Of a stretch of DNA of 64,000 nt, positions 17,206 to 26,272 are shown piece after piece (the stretch's first letter is position 1; each line of letters begins with the position of its first letter). Origin of the DNA: Alg239-R122 sp041746135 (GTDB lineage Bacteria > Pseudomonadota > Alphaproteobacteria > Sphingomonadales > Sphingomonadaceae); contig JBGTHQ010000028.1 in assembly GCA_041746135.1 (NCBI GenBank), positions 124,001 to 188,000 of the forward strand, written 5' to 3'. A program made the translations under genes and the position numbers. The notes beneath the pieces are model-generated. The model searched no databases. It was not told where the DNA came from and saw nothing but the letters and a program-made list of their open reading frames with translations.

Positions 17206-18249
17206 ATGTCCCATACCATTACACCGGTCATTCTCTCGGGCGGTTCCGGCACGCGCCTGTGGCCGGTTTCGACTCCCGAAAATCCTAAGCAGTTTCTGCC
17301 TCTTACGGGACCGCAATCGCTTTTTCAGCAAGCGGTGTTGCGGGTCAATGACGCCTCTACATTTGCGCCGCCGCTGATTGTCGCCAATCTTGCCCACTCC
17401 GACCTCATCCACGTGCAAATGAGCGAAATTGGCGTAAAGAAGTACCGCATTATCATTGAGACATCGGGACGCAATACCGCGCCCGCCATTGCCCTGGCTG
17501 CATTCGCAATCGGAGGCGGCGACACGCAAATGCTGATCATGCCGAGCGACCATGATATCCGCGATAACCAATCATTTGTGTTCGCCGTGGAGGGTGCGGC
17601 ACCCAAGGTGCATGAGCAGTGGCTCTTTACCTATGGTCTCGTTCCCACCTATGCGGAAACCGGATATGGTTATCTCAAAATGGGAAAGCCCTTGGGCGAA
17701 AACTTGCACGAGGTGGCGCAGTTTATCGAAAAACCGCCGCTCGCGCTTGCCCAGGACATGCTGCGCGATGGCGATTACCGCTGGAACGCGGGTATATTCC
17801 AGATGCGCTGCGACACATATTTACAGGCTCTCGAAAAATATGCTCCAGACATTTTTTTATGCTGTAAATCCGCTATCGATCAAGCGATAATCGAGGGCGA
17901 TCACATTTTCCCCGATAGATCCTGTTTTGAAGCCTCGCCATCCGATTCCATAGATTATGCGATTATGGAAAAAGCGGACCATGTGGCAATGGTGTCCGTA
18001 TCCATGGGCTGGTCGGACCTTGGCAACTGGAATGCGTTATATGATATTACTGACAAGGACGGTGCTGAAAATGCGGTTTCAGGAAAGACGCATCTGATCG
18101 ACAGCAAAGGCTGTTACATCCGATCGGACGGCGCGAAAATATCGGTACTGGGCATGCAGGATATTATCGTTATCTCACAAGGAGAAAACATCGTGATATT
18201 GCCGCGCTCAAAAGCGCAGGACGTAAAAAAAATGGTCGCCGACACATAA
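17206..18249 (+). CDS. Mannose-1-phosphate guanylyltransferase (GDP-mannose pyrophosphorylase)
   Basis: A 347-residue nucleotidyltransferase that makes GDP-mannose from mannose-1-phosphate and GTP for exopolysaccharide. It has the signature ILSGGSGTRLWPVS (residues 10-21), the PKQFLPL loop, the substrate motif FIEKPP and the WNAGIFQMR strand. At 347 residues it consists of the transferase domain and a short beta-helix remainder, without the extra isomerase domain of the 470-residue bifunctional ManC/XanB type. The SD is GAGGAAAG about eight bases before the ATG. It is divergent from the PEP-CTERM-type sugar transferase, consistent with a shared polysaccharide role. Confidence 0.92.
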   Translation: MSHTITPVILSGGSGTRLWPVSTPENPKQFLPLTGPQSLFQQAVLRVNDASTFAPPLIVANLAHSDLIHVQMSEIGVKKYRIIIETSGRNTAPAIALAAFAIGGGDTQMLIMPSDHDIRDNQSFVFAVEGAAPKVHEQWLFTYGLVPTYAETGYGYLKMGKPLGENLHEVAQFIEKPPLALAQDMLRDGDYRWNAGIFQMRCDTYLQALEKYAPDIFLCCKSAIDQAIIEGDHIFPDRSCFEASPSDSIDYAIMEKADHVAMVSVSMGWSDLGNWNALYDITDKDGAENAVSGKTHLIDSKGCYIRSDGAKISVLGMQDIIVISQGENIVILPRSKAQDVKKMVADT

Positions 18250-18298
18250 GCTTAGGCGACCAATTACAGATTTCCTTTTTATCGGTTGGCTTTTGACT

Positions 18299-18595
18299 TT
18301 ATTCCACGGATTGCTTGATCGCGTCGCCTGCGGATTCCGCAGCCTCGCCGACTTGTCCCGCGGCATCACCAACCTCACTTGCGGCTTCGGTGATGGAATC
18401 GGTCTGAGTCTGTTCCTGTTGCAGAAACTGGAATGCTATAAACGCGGCCGCCAGCAATATAATAAGCAAGACGATCCACTTGAGTGCGCTTGATCCGCTG
18501 CTTGTGTCGCGATCGGTATGACGCTCGATCACAGTCGTATGGGTAGTGCCGTCATTTTCGGTCGTTGTTGTGCGTTCCTGTTCAATATTAGACAT
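18299..18595 (-). CDS. Small single-pass membrane protein, function unknown
   Basis: A 98-residue protein with a Thr/Asp/Glu-rich N-terminal tail of about 45 residues, one membrane helix (ALKWIVLLIILLAAAFIAF), and a C-terminal amphipathic Ala/Glu repeat resembling CsbD- or YtxH-like helices (ITEAASEVGDAAGQVGEAAES). The start at 18595 is preferred over one 14 codons upstream because GAGGAG lies seven bases before it. No family assignment is certain. It sits alone between the guanylyltransferase (convergent) and the ScfR-like regulator gene. A role in envelope stress is a guess from its layout only. Confidence 0.8.
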   Translation of the reverse strand: MSNIEQERTTTTENDGTTHTTVIERHTDRDTSSGSSALKWIVLLIILLAAAFIAFQFLQQEQTQTDSITEAASEVGDAAGQVGEAAESAGDAIKQSVE

Positions 18596-18671
18596 ATGTA
18601 TCTCCTCTGTGAACTTCCCGAAAAACTCCCGGTTCAATGTTTAGTTCCTTTGCCAGCCGATACCATGCTGC

Positions 18672-20063
18672 TCAGTCACTCGCGAAATCGAATGGCGTTA
18701 CGCCGCGTTCGCGATCATCAAATATCAGTGCTCGGCCGCGCGGCGGCGCGGATCTTTGGGCACAGCCGGAACGCTTACAAGCCGTGCATCCCACCCCGAT
18801 GGGTTCACCATCCGCATATTCCAATGACACACCCTTGGCATATGTCATCTGATCTGCATGTTCCGCAGCCACGCCCAGTCCCAAGGCAAATTCGGGCGCG
18901 GCTCCGCCCGCCCCGTATCCGGAACCCTGCACGGTGCGCGATATTGTCAGCCAACTGGTTTCATCTTCCATGGCGACATGCTGCACATATATCGTGCCCG
19001 GTCGTTCAAAGCTGCGGTGCAAATGCCACAACGGACAGCTGTTGCTGCTTTCGACCAGTCCGGCATTGCTGCCACCGGCAAATCGCTTAGAAAACTGCCC
19101 CGCACGGTCGATACGGACCATAAAAAACGGAAGGCCGCGCGCACCCACACGTTGCAGTGTCGTAAGGCGGTGCGCCAATTGCTCGAACCCGGCACCAAAT
19201 CGGCGTTGCAATACCAGAAAATCATATCCTGTCTGTTCGCACGCCCTCAGGAAACGGCCATACGGCATCATCAAAGCCGCCGCGAAATAGCCGAACAGGT
19301 GGCGCTGCAAAAAACGTTCCGCGGTGCGATTGTCCATGTTGGCGCCGCGCACCAGATTCATGATCGCATCGCGAAACTCCAGCTGACCCAGCAAATAGGC
19401 GGCCTGAAACGTGCGCGAGCTTGAATCAAGCATTTCGGAAAGTTGCAACTGACGTGCATGCAAGTCGAACCGCCGCAACATGCCGGGCATCACGGATCCC
19501 GGCAGGATGCGGATCATGAGTTGGTGCTTGCTGCGCAACCGCTCGGATATCGCAGAGTAGAGATCGGAATTCTGCAAGCGCAATTCGTCGGCAAGTTCCT
19601 CCGTCTCAGTATCCAGATCAGCAAAATGATTGCGCCACCGCTCAATTTCGCGGCGCACCAGGGTTACCGGATCGTTGCTCGCGTTTGCTTCCCCTGCACT
19701 CCCCAGGGCGCCGCGATCAAACAGTTGGGCAAAAGCCTCCGCAGCATTGGGAGCCGCAATAATCCACTCTTCCAATTCCGACTTGTCGATTTGCAGTTCG
19801 GAAAAAAGCGGGTCGGCCAATCGCCTTCTCAATCCATGTACGCCCCCGCCCGGCTCTTCCGCCGTCAGACTGCGCGGATCGAGATCGAAACGCTCCGCCA
19901 GCGAGACCATCAGCCGCGCGCTCAATGCCCGCTGGTTGCGTTCCAGCAAATTGAGATAGCTGGGAGATATATCCAGCAACTGCGCCATTTTGACTTGGGT
20001 ATGGCCATGATTGCGCCGTAACCGGCGCAGCGCAGGTCCTGCGAATATCTTATGGGTAATCAT
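18672..20063 (-). CDS. Short-chain fatty acyl-CoA regulator (ScfR/PccR/RamB-like)
   Basis: A 463-residue transcription factor with an N-terminal XRE helix-turn-helix (LRRLRRNHGHTQVKMAQLLDISPSYLNLLERN, residues 11-43), a degenerate ImmA/IrrE-like middle region (ANYFAAAL-type stretch FGYFAAALMMPYGRFL) without HExxH, and a C-terminal DUF2083 sensor ending in a cysteine cluster GVGCTACKRSGCAQRSAPP. Relatives sense short-chain acyl-CoAs and control glyoxylate, acetate or propionate metabolism. None of the usual targets is next to it; bdhA and the patatin lie a few kilobases away. The ATG at 20063 follows a TTGACA-like sequence by ten bases. Confidence 0.88.
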   Translation of the reverse strand: MITHKIFAGPALRRLRRNHGHTQVKMAQLLDISPSYLNLLERNQRALSARLMVSLAERFDLDPRSLTAEEPGGGVHGLRRRLADPLFSELQIDKSELEEWIIAAPNAAEAFAQLFDRGALGSAGEANASNDPVTLVRREIERWRNHFADLDTETEELADELRLQNSDLYSAISERLRSKHQLMIRILPGSVMPGMLRRFDLHARQLQLSEMLDSSSRTFQAAYLLGQLEFRDAIMNLVRGANMDNRTAERFLQRHLFGYFAAALMMPYGRFLRACEQTGYDFLVLQRRFGAGFEQLAHRLTTLQRVGARGLPFFMVRIDRAGQFSKRFAGGSNAGLVESSNSCPLWHLHRSFERPGTIYVQHVAMEDETSWLTISRTVQGSGYGAGGAAPEFALGLGVAAEHADQMTYAKGVSLEYADGEPIGVGCTACKRSGCAQRSAPPRGRALIFDDRERGVTPFDFASD

Positions 20064-20217
20064 GAAAATATACTGTCAAGAAATTTACAACTTAACAAGA
20101 CATAAACTCATGATCAAATCCGCAAGTCAGGTACGTACAGAAGCAAAATAGTACAAAGATAAGCCAATATTAACTCAAAGCCGTTTATGAAGTTAGTATG
20201 TAACTGCGGAGGCCATC

Positions 20218-20619
20218 ATGTATAAGAATTTCGCCGTAGCTGTATTGATAGTTGCCGGAGCTGTAGCGTTTCTAGTCGATGATCTTGTTCCCGGAGCAAA
20301 AGTGGATTCAAGCGGGCCAAAAATTACGGCTGAAAATTCGGCTGCAAACCTTCCACTTTCATCAGGTACGGTACAAGTAGAAGAGAATGATTACGATTAT
20401 AACGAATACGACTCGCAAGGAAGCTTTGCAAATGCGAATTCCTCGTCCCGTGTTTTGCCGAACAATGGCGAAGAGATATCCGACAGCGATGTAATCAGTA
20501 TTATTGGGGAAAAGTCTTCTCCGGTCCAGCCCAGCGTAAGCAGAAAGCCCCCGCAATCAAGCGAAGAAGCATTGAGCAGAGCTATTGAACGCGATCGCAT
20601 GCTCGCTTCGCAAAACTAG
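20218..20619 (+). CDS. Hypothetical secreted or membrane-anchored acidic protein
   Basis: A 133-residue protein with an N-terminal hydrophobic helix (residues 4-20) that could be a signal anchor, followed by a low-complexity acidic, Asn/Ser/Tyr-rich segment (EENDYDYNEYDSQGS) and a Pro/Ser tail ending in a short helix. GGAGG lies six bases upstream of the ATG, supporting translation. I recognise no family. Base composition is slightly A+T-rich relative to neighbours. It converges with the M20 peptidase gene, 12 bases away. The disordered acidic region would be periplasmic. Confidence 0.65.
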   Translation: MYKNFAVAVLIVAGAVAFLVDDLVPGAKVDSSGPKITAENSAANLPLSSGTVQVEENDYDYNEYDSQGSFANANSSSRVLPNNGEEISDSDVISIIGEKSSPVQPSVSRKPPQSSEEALSRAIERDRMLASQN

Positions 20620-20631
20620 AAATCCAGACAA

Positions 20632-21954
20632 CTATTTCTTTGCCATGATTTCCAGCGTAGCCGCCGTCATCGCTTCCGAAGCCGTGGCCACGACTTTTTC
20701 CGCATCCGGTGCCCAAAAGGGGCTGTGTAGTGATGGCAAGTCGGCTTCGCCCTTTGCAGCTTTGTCGAACATATCCTGCGGTACGCCACCGACCCAGAAA
20801 ATCAGGCTCTTGATACTATCCGGATCCTCACGCCGATAACGGCTGAAGTCCTCACCACCCATAACAGGCGGCGTTTGCATCACCTGATCAGCGCCGAAAC
20901 GCGTTGTAAAGAGCGCCGCCATATCGTTCGTGAAACCAATGTCGTTATATGTGGAGGGCGTAAACGTATCGTCCATTGTGACTTCGGGCATCTTGTCGTC
21001 CGGCATGCCGGCGGCAATGGCTTCACCCTTGGCAATGCGCGCAATACCGTCGAGCAGTATCTTGCGCGTTTCGTCGCTATAGCTACGGACTGTCAGCAGC
21101 AGTTCCGCATTGTCGGAAATGATATTATGTTTCGAACCGGCACGAAAACTGCCGACAGTCACGACGGCCGGTTCCTGCGGATTGATTTCACGGCTGACCA
21201 GCGTCTGCAGGCTGGTGACAATGCGTGATGCCAGTACGATTGGATCCTTGGTTGTATTAGGATAGGCCCCATGGCCGCCGATGCCGTGCACTTTTATATT
21301 CACACTGTCGACATTCGCCAGCGCATAGCCAGGGCTATATCCGATCATGCCCGCCTTGAACTGCGCGGCATCGTGGAAGCCGAGCACGTAATCGGGTTTG
21401 GGAAACCGGGTAAAAAGACCGTCATCCAGCATGGCTTTAGCACCGGATCCGATTTCCTCGGCCGGTTGCAGGATCATGACAAGCGTACCCGACCATTGAT
21501 CCTTGCGCGCCACCAGTTGGCGGGCGGTCCCCACCCAGCCGGTCATATGCGTGTCATGCCCGCACGCATGCATTACGCCTGTTTCGATACCGTTATTCGT
21601 GGTCGCCATGACTTTCGATGCGAAGGGCAGACCCGTCTGTTCGACAACCGGCAGACCATCCATATCGGCTCTCAGCATGACCACGGGGCCGGGGCCGTTC
21701 TTCATCACGGCAACGACACCCGTTTGACCGACATTCTCGGTAACGTCGAAACCCAGTTTGCGCGCCTCAACCGCGAGTTTTGCAGCGGTCCGCTTTTCCT
21801 GAAAACTGAGTTCCGGATTGGCATGAAGATCACGGTACAGGTCCATCAGCGAAACCATGTCGCGGGCAATATCGGCGCGAATGTCATCGGCCTGCGCCGG
21901 CATGGCAGTTATGAGCGGAAGGACGGCAAGAACTGCAAGCAGGCGTGATCTCAT
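20632..21954 (-). CDS. Exported M20 family metallopeptidase/amidohydrolase
   Basis: A 440-residue M20D-type hydrolase with a signal peptide (residues 1-22, ending AQA). Metal and catalytic motifs are HACGHDTHM, the AEEIGSGA Glu pair, and the H in LGFHD; a dimerisation lid domain occupies about 205-315. Relatives include hippurate hydrolase, IAA-amino acid hydrolase and N-acyl-L-amino acid amidohydrolases; the signal peptide places this one in the periplasm. Substrate is not fixed by sequence. About 46 bases upstream of it on the same strand ends bdhA, but operon membership is uncertain. Confidence 0.92.
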   Translation of the reverse strand: MRSRLLAVLAVLPLITAMPAQADDIRADIARDMVSLMDLYRDLHANPELSFQEKRTAAKLAVEARKLGFDVTENVGQTGVVAVMKNGPGPVVMLRADMDGLPVVEQTGLPFASKVMATTNNGIETGVMHACGHDTHMTGWVGTARQLVARKDQWSGTLVMILQPAEEIGSGAKAMLDDGLFTRFPKPDYVLGFHDAAQFKAGMIGYSPGYALANVDSVNIKVHGIGGHGAYPNTTKDPIVLASRIVTSLQTLVSREINPQEPAVVTVGSFRAGSKHNIISDNAELLLTVRSYSDETRKILLDGIARIAKGEAIAAGMPDDKMPEVTMDDTFTPSTYNDIGFTNDMAALFTTRFGADQVMQTPPVMGGEDFSRYRREDPDSIKSLIFWVGGVPQDMFDKAAKGEADLPSLHSPFWAPDAEKVVATASEAMTAATLEIMAKK

Positions 21955-22000
21955 GATAGGTTACTCCCCGTTTTTGATTAATATCGAAGCTAGCCCGATT

Positions 22001-22786
22001 TCACTGCGCCGTCCATCCTCCATCCATTGACAGGTTGGCACCTGTAATCGCCTTGGCTTCGTCTCTGCATAAATAGAGTGCGAATGCGGCGACCTGTTCC
22101 GACGTCACGAATTCCTTGGTCGGCTGGGCAGACAAAAGCACGTCGTTGATTACTTTATCGCGAGACATGCCCCGTGCCTTCATGGTGTCGGGGATCTGGT
22201 TTTCGACGAGCGGGGTCCAGACATAGCCGGGGCTGATGCAGTTCACGGTAATGCCGTGACGCGCGGTTTCCAGAGCGACAGCTTTCATCATCCCCGCGAG
22301 ACCAAATTTGGCGGCAACATAGGCGCTCTTGGCAGGACTGGCGACAAGCGAATGGGCCGATGCCGTGGCAATAATACGTCCCCATTTCCGCTGCTTCATA
22401 TAGGGCACTGCCAGACGGATGGTGTGGAACGCGGCGCTCAGGTTTAAGGCCATGATCAAATCCCATTTTTCCGGCGGGAATTCATCAATCGGGGCGACAT
22501 GCTGCGTCCCGGCATTATTGATCAGAATGTCTATTCCGCCAAATTCTTCCGCGGCCACTTTCATCATCTGCGCGATTTTATCCGGTTTAGTGAGATCGGC
22601 GTCGCTATATATCGCCTTGGCACCATTCAGCGATTCGAGCGATGTGCGTTCCGTTTCGATTTCTTGTGTTTCGCCGAAACCGTTGATGACAATGTTGGCT
22701 CCCTCGGCAGCCAGTGCCTTGGCATATGCCAGCCCGATACCAGAAGTCGAGCCTGTAATTAATGCTGTCTTACCTTTGAGGAACAT
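22001..22786 (-). CDS. bdhA: 3-hydroxybutyrate dehydrogenase (SDR)
   Basis: A 261-residue short-chain dehydrogenase that oxidises D-3-hydroxybutyrate to acetoacetate with NAD+. The TGSTSGIGLAYA Rossmann loop is at residues 11-22, NNAG in the middle, and the Ser/Tyr/Lys triad in TASAHSLVASPAKSAYVAAK. Residues QHVAPIDEFPPEKWD and the C-terminal LSMDGGWTAQ match the BdhA subgroup rather than generic SDRs. AAGGAG lies seven bases before the start. It follows the patatin gene by 27 bases on the same strand, an association seen with polyhydroxybutyrate mobilisation. Confidence 0.92.
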   Translation of the reverse strand: MFLKGKTALITGSTSGIGLAYAKALAAEGANIVINGFGETQEIETERTSLESLNGAKAIYSDADLTKPDKIAQMMKVAAEEFGGIDILINNAGTQHVAPIDEFPPEKWDLIMALNLSAAFHTIRLAVPYMKQRKWGRIIATASAHSLVASPAKSAYVAAKFGLAGMMKAVALETARHGITVNCISPGYVWTPLVENQIPDTMKARGMSRDKVINDVLLSAQPTKEFVTSEQVAAFALYLCRDEAKAITGANLSMDGGWTAQ

Positions 22787-22813
22787 GGATTTTCTCCTTG
22801 ATATATAAATATG

Positions 22814-23938
22814 TCAATCACCAAGATCGAATGATGCCGTCTTGCCGTCGAGAATATTGCGCGCCAGGATATCGCCGTTTTCGATCGTTTTTTCGACCGC
22901 CTGCTGGCCTTGTACCCAATGATCCAGCATCGTGCTGCGCGAAAACTCGAAATCGCGTGCGCCGCTTTCCCAATCCTGCAACTTATAGATAAGCTGGACG
23001 ATATTGACCGCGCCGTCGTCGACGATATCGCGCAACCGCTGTACATCCTTGTCGTCGCAGACGTTTTTGGGAAGTTTCTTCAGTACGCTGCGGATCGCAT
23101 CATGTTCTTTCCGCAACCGCACATACTGGTCGGTGACTTGCCGGGTCCGGCTGGAGTAGCGGATATCCTTTTCGCGGCTCCACACGTCGCTCATTTGCTT
23201 CGGCAAAATTCCGCGTGCAGGAAACAGGTCGATCTGGAAAACCAGCATGTCGCGGCGGTCCTGATGCTCCAATATGTAAGATAGAGGCGTATTGCTGACC
23301 AGTCCGCCATCCCAGTAGTGGCGACTGTCTATCTCGACCGGCGGAAAGCCGGGGGGCAGCGCGCCGGACGCCATGATGTGCCGGGCATCAATACGCGTTG
23401 GCAATGTTGCATGGCGCGTGTCGAAATACGTGAAATTGCCGCTTTCGATGTCGACTGCGCCTATAGACACCCGGATCGGCCCGTCATTCAGCAGGTCCCA
23501 GTTCACCATCTCCTCCAAAGTCTGCTGCAGCGGCGAGGTGTCATAAAAACTGATCGACTCGTTAGAACCATCCGGTGCCAGAAATGCAGGAAGCATATGC
23601 GGTTTGAAAAATCCGGGCACACCGAAGCTTGTTACCACTGCGGCTGCACCCAGATGCATGGTTTCACGCAAAATCGAGCTGGCGGGAAACGCCATGTCCG
23701 GCAGCGCGCTCGATACCAGTTCCCAGAATTGCCGAAGCACCGCAAGCCTTTTTTCAGGGGGATTCCCAGCAATCAGGGCGGCATTGATGGCGCCGATGGA
23801 AATCCCGGCGATCCAGCCGACCGGGATAGCCTTGTCGCATAGAGCCTCGAATGCACCCGCCTGAAACGACCCCAGCGCGCCGCCCCCTTGCAACACCAGC
23901 GCAACATCGTCGGGAATCGGCAGCGGCGGATCGTTCAA
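22814..23938 (-). CDS. Patatin-like phospholipase with DUF3734 C-terminus
   Basis: About 374 residues. The patatin domain shows the oxyanion loop LQGGGALGSFQAG, the nucleophile elbow GISIG and the catalytic Asp in WDGGLVSNTPL; the C-terminal third is the DUF3734 region (RDIRYSSRTRQVTDQY). Such proteins hydrolyse acyl esters and in this context with bdhA may act on lipids or PHB-associated substrates. The preferred start is TTG at 23938 with AGGAA six bases upstream, giving NDPPLPIPDDVALVLQGGG; an alternative TTG at 23989 would add 17 residues of no similarity. No transmembrane segment. Confidence 0.88.
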   Translation of the reverse strand: MNDPPLPIPDDVALVLQGGGALGSFQAGAFEALCDKAIPVGWIAGISIGAINAALIAGNPPEKRLAVLRQFWELVSSALPDMAFPASSILRETMHLGAAAVVTSFGVPGFFKPHMLPAFLAPDGSNESISFYDTSPLQQTLEEMVNWDLLNDGPIRVSIGAVDIESGNFTYFDTRHATLPTRIDARHIMASGALPPGFPPVEIDSRHYWDGGLVSNTPLSYILEHQDRRDMLVFQIDLFPARGILPKQMSDVWSREKDIRYSSRTRQVTDQYVRLRKEHDAIRSVLKKLPKNVCDDKDVQRLRDIVDDGAVNIVQLIYKLQDWESGARDFEFSRSTMLDHWVQGQQAVEKTIENGDILARNILDGKTASFDLGD

Positions 23939-24067
23939 ATGCTGTTCCTGTCTGGGAATTTTCAAGGCAATAGAGTTTCCATAGAGCAACAGGCGCGAAA
24001 AGATAAGGTTTCTTATGCCGGATTATTTGCTAGGTTCGTTTTCACGCTTAAGGTTCGGAGAATAAAG

Positions 24068-24985
24068 ATGCGGCTCGACGATTACGACAAGGATATCAAC
24101 GTTCGCGATTTGGGTCGTGGCTCGGGCGGGGGCGGCCTCAGCGGCGGCGGTATTGGCATGTTGCTCAATTTCCTGCCGTTTCTTTTGGGACGCAAGATGG
24201 GCTGCGGGACGATCTTGTTGATCGCTGCCGTGGGCGCGTTCTTCCTCTATTCCGGGGGCGGAGCATCCTTTCTCGGCGATATGGGGGGCAGCAGCACGCG
24301 TAGTCAAAGCGCGACCGCGGGCAGCGACAATGTCGACAGCATCTGCAATCTCGACGCCAGTCGGCGCGAAATGTGCAACACGCTTTCCTCTGTCGATAAC
24401 ACCTGGGAAGTTCTCTTTCGTGCGAACGGCAGTCAGTATAAGGCGCCCACACTGAATTTCTTTACGGACAGCAACAGTTCGGCATGCGGCGCAGCGCAGT
24501 TAGCCATGGGACCGTTTTACTGTCCCACAGACGAAGGCATCTACATTGACACCAGTTTTTTCGAAGAACTGGATCAAAAATTCGGAGCCGCAGGTGATTT
24601 CGCACGTCGCTACGTGCTCGCGCATGAAGTGGGCCATCACATCCAGACGCTTTCGGGCATTTCGCGCCAGGTCCGTCAGGCACAGGGCAGCGCAAGCCAG
24701 ACGGAGGGCAATGCCCTGCAGGTTCGCATGGAGCTCCAAGCCGATTGTTATGCCGGCGTATGGGCCGGTCGCAATCAGGACCGTATCGAGCTAGGCGACG
24801 TAGAGGAAGGCATGCGCGCTGCCAATGCCATTGGCGATGACAATATCATGCGCTCCGCCGGTCGCCGACCTGTGCCGGAAAGCTTCACACATGGATCGAG
24901 CGAACAGCGTATGCGCTGGCTGCGCCGCGGTATGGAGACCGGCGATCCCGCCCAGTGTGATACATTCGGTGCACGGCAGCTGTAA
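24068..24985 (+). CDS. Neutral zinc metallopeptidase (YpfJ family)
   Basis: A 305-residue membrane-anchored peptidase. After a Gly-rich N-terminal region and a single membrane helix (about 44-62), the conserved domain has the zinc-binding HEVGHH (residues 186-191) and the downstream MELQADCYAGVW with the third ligand Glu/Asp. YpfJ proteins have no established substrate. The start at 24068 gives MRLDDYDKD, the family N-terminus; upstream codons in frame give unrelated sequence. It is divergent from the patatin gene and the hydroxy-acid dehydrogenase begins only ten bases after its stop, suggesting co-transcription. Confidence 0.93.
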   Translation: MRLDDYDKDINVRDLGRGSGGGGLSGGGIGMLLNFLPFLLGRKMGCGTILLIAAVGAFFLYSGGGASFLGDMGGSSTRSQSATAGSDNVDSICNLDASRREMCNTLSSVDNTWEVLFRANGSQYKAPTLNFFTDSNSSACGAAQLAMGPFYCPTDEGIYIDTSFFEELDQKFGAAGDFARRYVLAHEVGHHIQTLSGISRQVRQAQGSASQTEGNALQVRMELQADCYAGVWAGRNQDRIELGDVEEGMRAANAIGDDNIMRSAGRRPVPESFTHGSSEQRMRWLRRGMETGDPAQCDTFGARQL

Positions 24986-24994
24986 TAGCGGTCG

Positions 24995-26143
24995 ATGCGT
25001 CTGACCGATTGCCATAATGTACAGGACTTCCGACGACTGGCGCAAAAACGTCTGCCCTCACCCATATTTCACTATATCGACGGTGCGGCCGATGACGAGA
25101 TAACCAAATCGCGCAATACCGTCGCGTACGAAGATTGCGATCTCGTTCCCAATGTGCTGGCCGGAGTGCAGGACATCGATATGCGCACCACCGTCATGGG
25201 CCGCGAGATTTCCATGCCGCTCTTCCTCTCGCCCACGGCTTTGCAGCGCTTGTTCCATTGGCAAGGTGAGCGCGGCGTAGCGCGTGCAGCAGAGAAATTC
25301 GGGACATGGTTTGGCATATCTTCTCTAGCCACCGTCAGCATCGAGGAAATTGGCAAAGCCATCAGCAGTCCGAAACTGTTTCAGCTTTACGTGCATAAAG
25401 ACAAGGGGCTGAACCGGTCGATGATCGAACGGTGCAAAGCGGCGAAGTTCGATGCCATCGCGCTGACTGTCGATACCATCGTCGGCGGCAACCGCGAACG
25501 GTGCCTGCGCAGCGGCTTTACCTCTCCCCCGCGCCTCACTCCGGCCAGTGCGATCAGCTTTGCCGCACACCCGCTATGGACGCTCAACTATCTCTCGCGA
25601 GAGAAATTCTCGCTGCCCAATCTGGAAACGCATGTCGAACAGGGCAGCAACATTGCTGTCTCGGTCGCTGACTATTTTAACACTATGCTCGACCAGTCGA
25701 TGGACTGGAAAATGGCGGAGGACATCCGCAACCAGTGGGGCGGCGAGTTCTGTCTGAAAGGAATTATGTCCGCCCAGGATGCGCGCCGCGCCGCAGATAT
25801 CGGCGCAACCGCAATTATGGTCAGCAATCATGGCGGGCGGCAACTGGACGGCGGCCGCGCCCCCTTCGATCAGCTGGCCGAGATTGTCGATGCTGTCGGC
25901 GACCGGATCGACGTGATCTGCGATGGCGGCATACAGCGCGGCAGCCACGTGCTGAAAGCGCTGAGCGTCGGTGCCAAGGCATGTTCGGGCGGGCGGCTCT
26001 ACTTGTATGCGCTGGCCGCAGCGGGTCAGGAGGGAGTCGAACGCACGCTTGGCAACTTCCGTTCGGAAATTGAGCGCGACATGAAATTGATGGGCGTCCG
26101 CAATATTTGCGACCTCTCACGCGACAACTTGCGTTGGCGCTAG
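24995..26143 (+). CDS. FMN-dependent alpha-hydroxy-acid dehydrogenase (L-lactate dehydrogenase type)
   Basis: A 382-residue flavoprotein of the family of L-lactate dehydrogenase LldD, glycolate oxidase and mandelate dehydrogenase. The TIM barrel has FHYIDGAADDE near the N-terminus, FLSPTALQRLFH, and the catalytic base in VSNHGGRQLDGG together with the FMN-phosphate loop DGGIQRGSHVLKAL. It oxidises an L-2-hydroxy acid and passes electrons to the respiratory chain or oxygen. The IDGAADDE and AIALTVDTIVGG segments fit LldD best but do not exclude a different hydroxy acid. It starts ten bases after the YpfJ gene. Confidence 0.9.
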   Translation: MRLTDCHNVQDFRRLAQKRLPSPIFHYIDGAADDEITKSRNTVAYEDCDLVPNVLAGVQDIDMRTTVMGREISMPLFLSPTALQRLFHWQGERGVARAAEKFGTWFGISSLATVSIEEIGKAISSPKLFQLYVHKDKGLNRSMIERCKAAKFDAIALTVDTIVGGNRERCLRSGFTSPPRLTPASAISFAAHPLWTLNYLSREKFSLPNLETHVEQGSNIAVSVADYFNTMLDQSMDWKMAEDIRNQWGGEFCLKGIMSAQDARRAADIGATAIMVSNHGGRQLDGGRAPFDQLAEIVDAVGDRIDVICDGGIQRGSHVLKALSVGAKACSGGRLYLYALAAAGQEGVERTLGNFRSEIERDMKLMGVRNICDLSRDNLRWR

Positions 26144-26272
26144 ATACTTTACCCATAGTTTACCCCGTATTCAGCCGCTCGTCGAACCTTGAGTGCAGTT
26201 GATGGAAACAAGCTCGTTTTATGATGGTCTCGCTGTGTTTACGGCTGTAGTCAATCTTGGAGAGCGGGTAAA

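Noticed and set aside
18250..18298. Intrinsic terminator after the guanylyltransferase gene
   Set aside because: Only CCAA/TTGG could pair; no stable stem despite nearby T-rich sequence.
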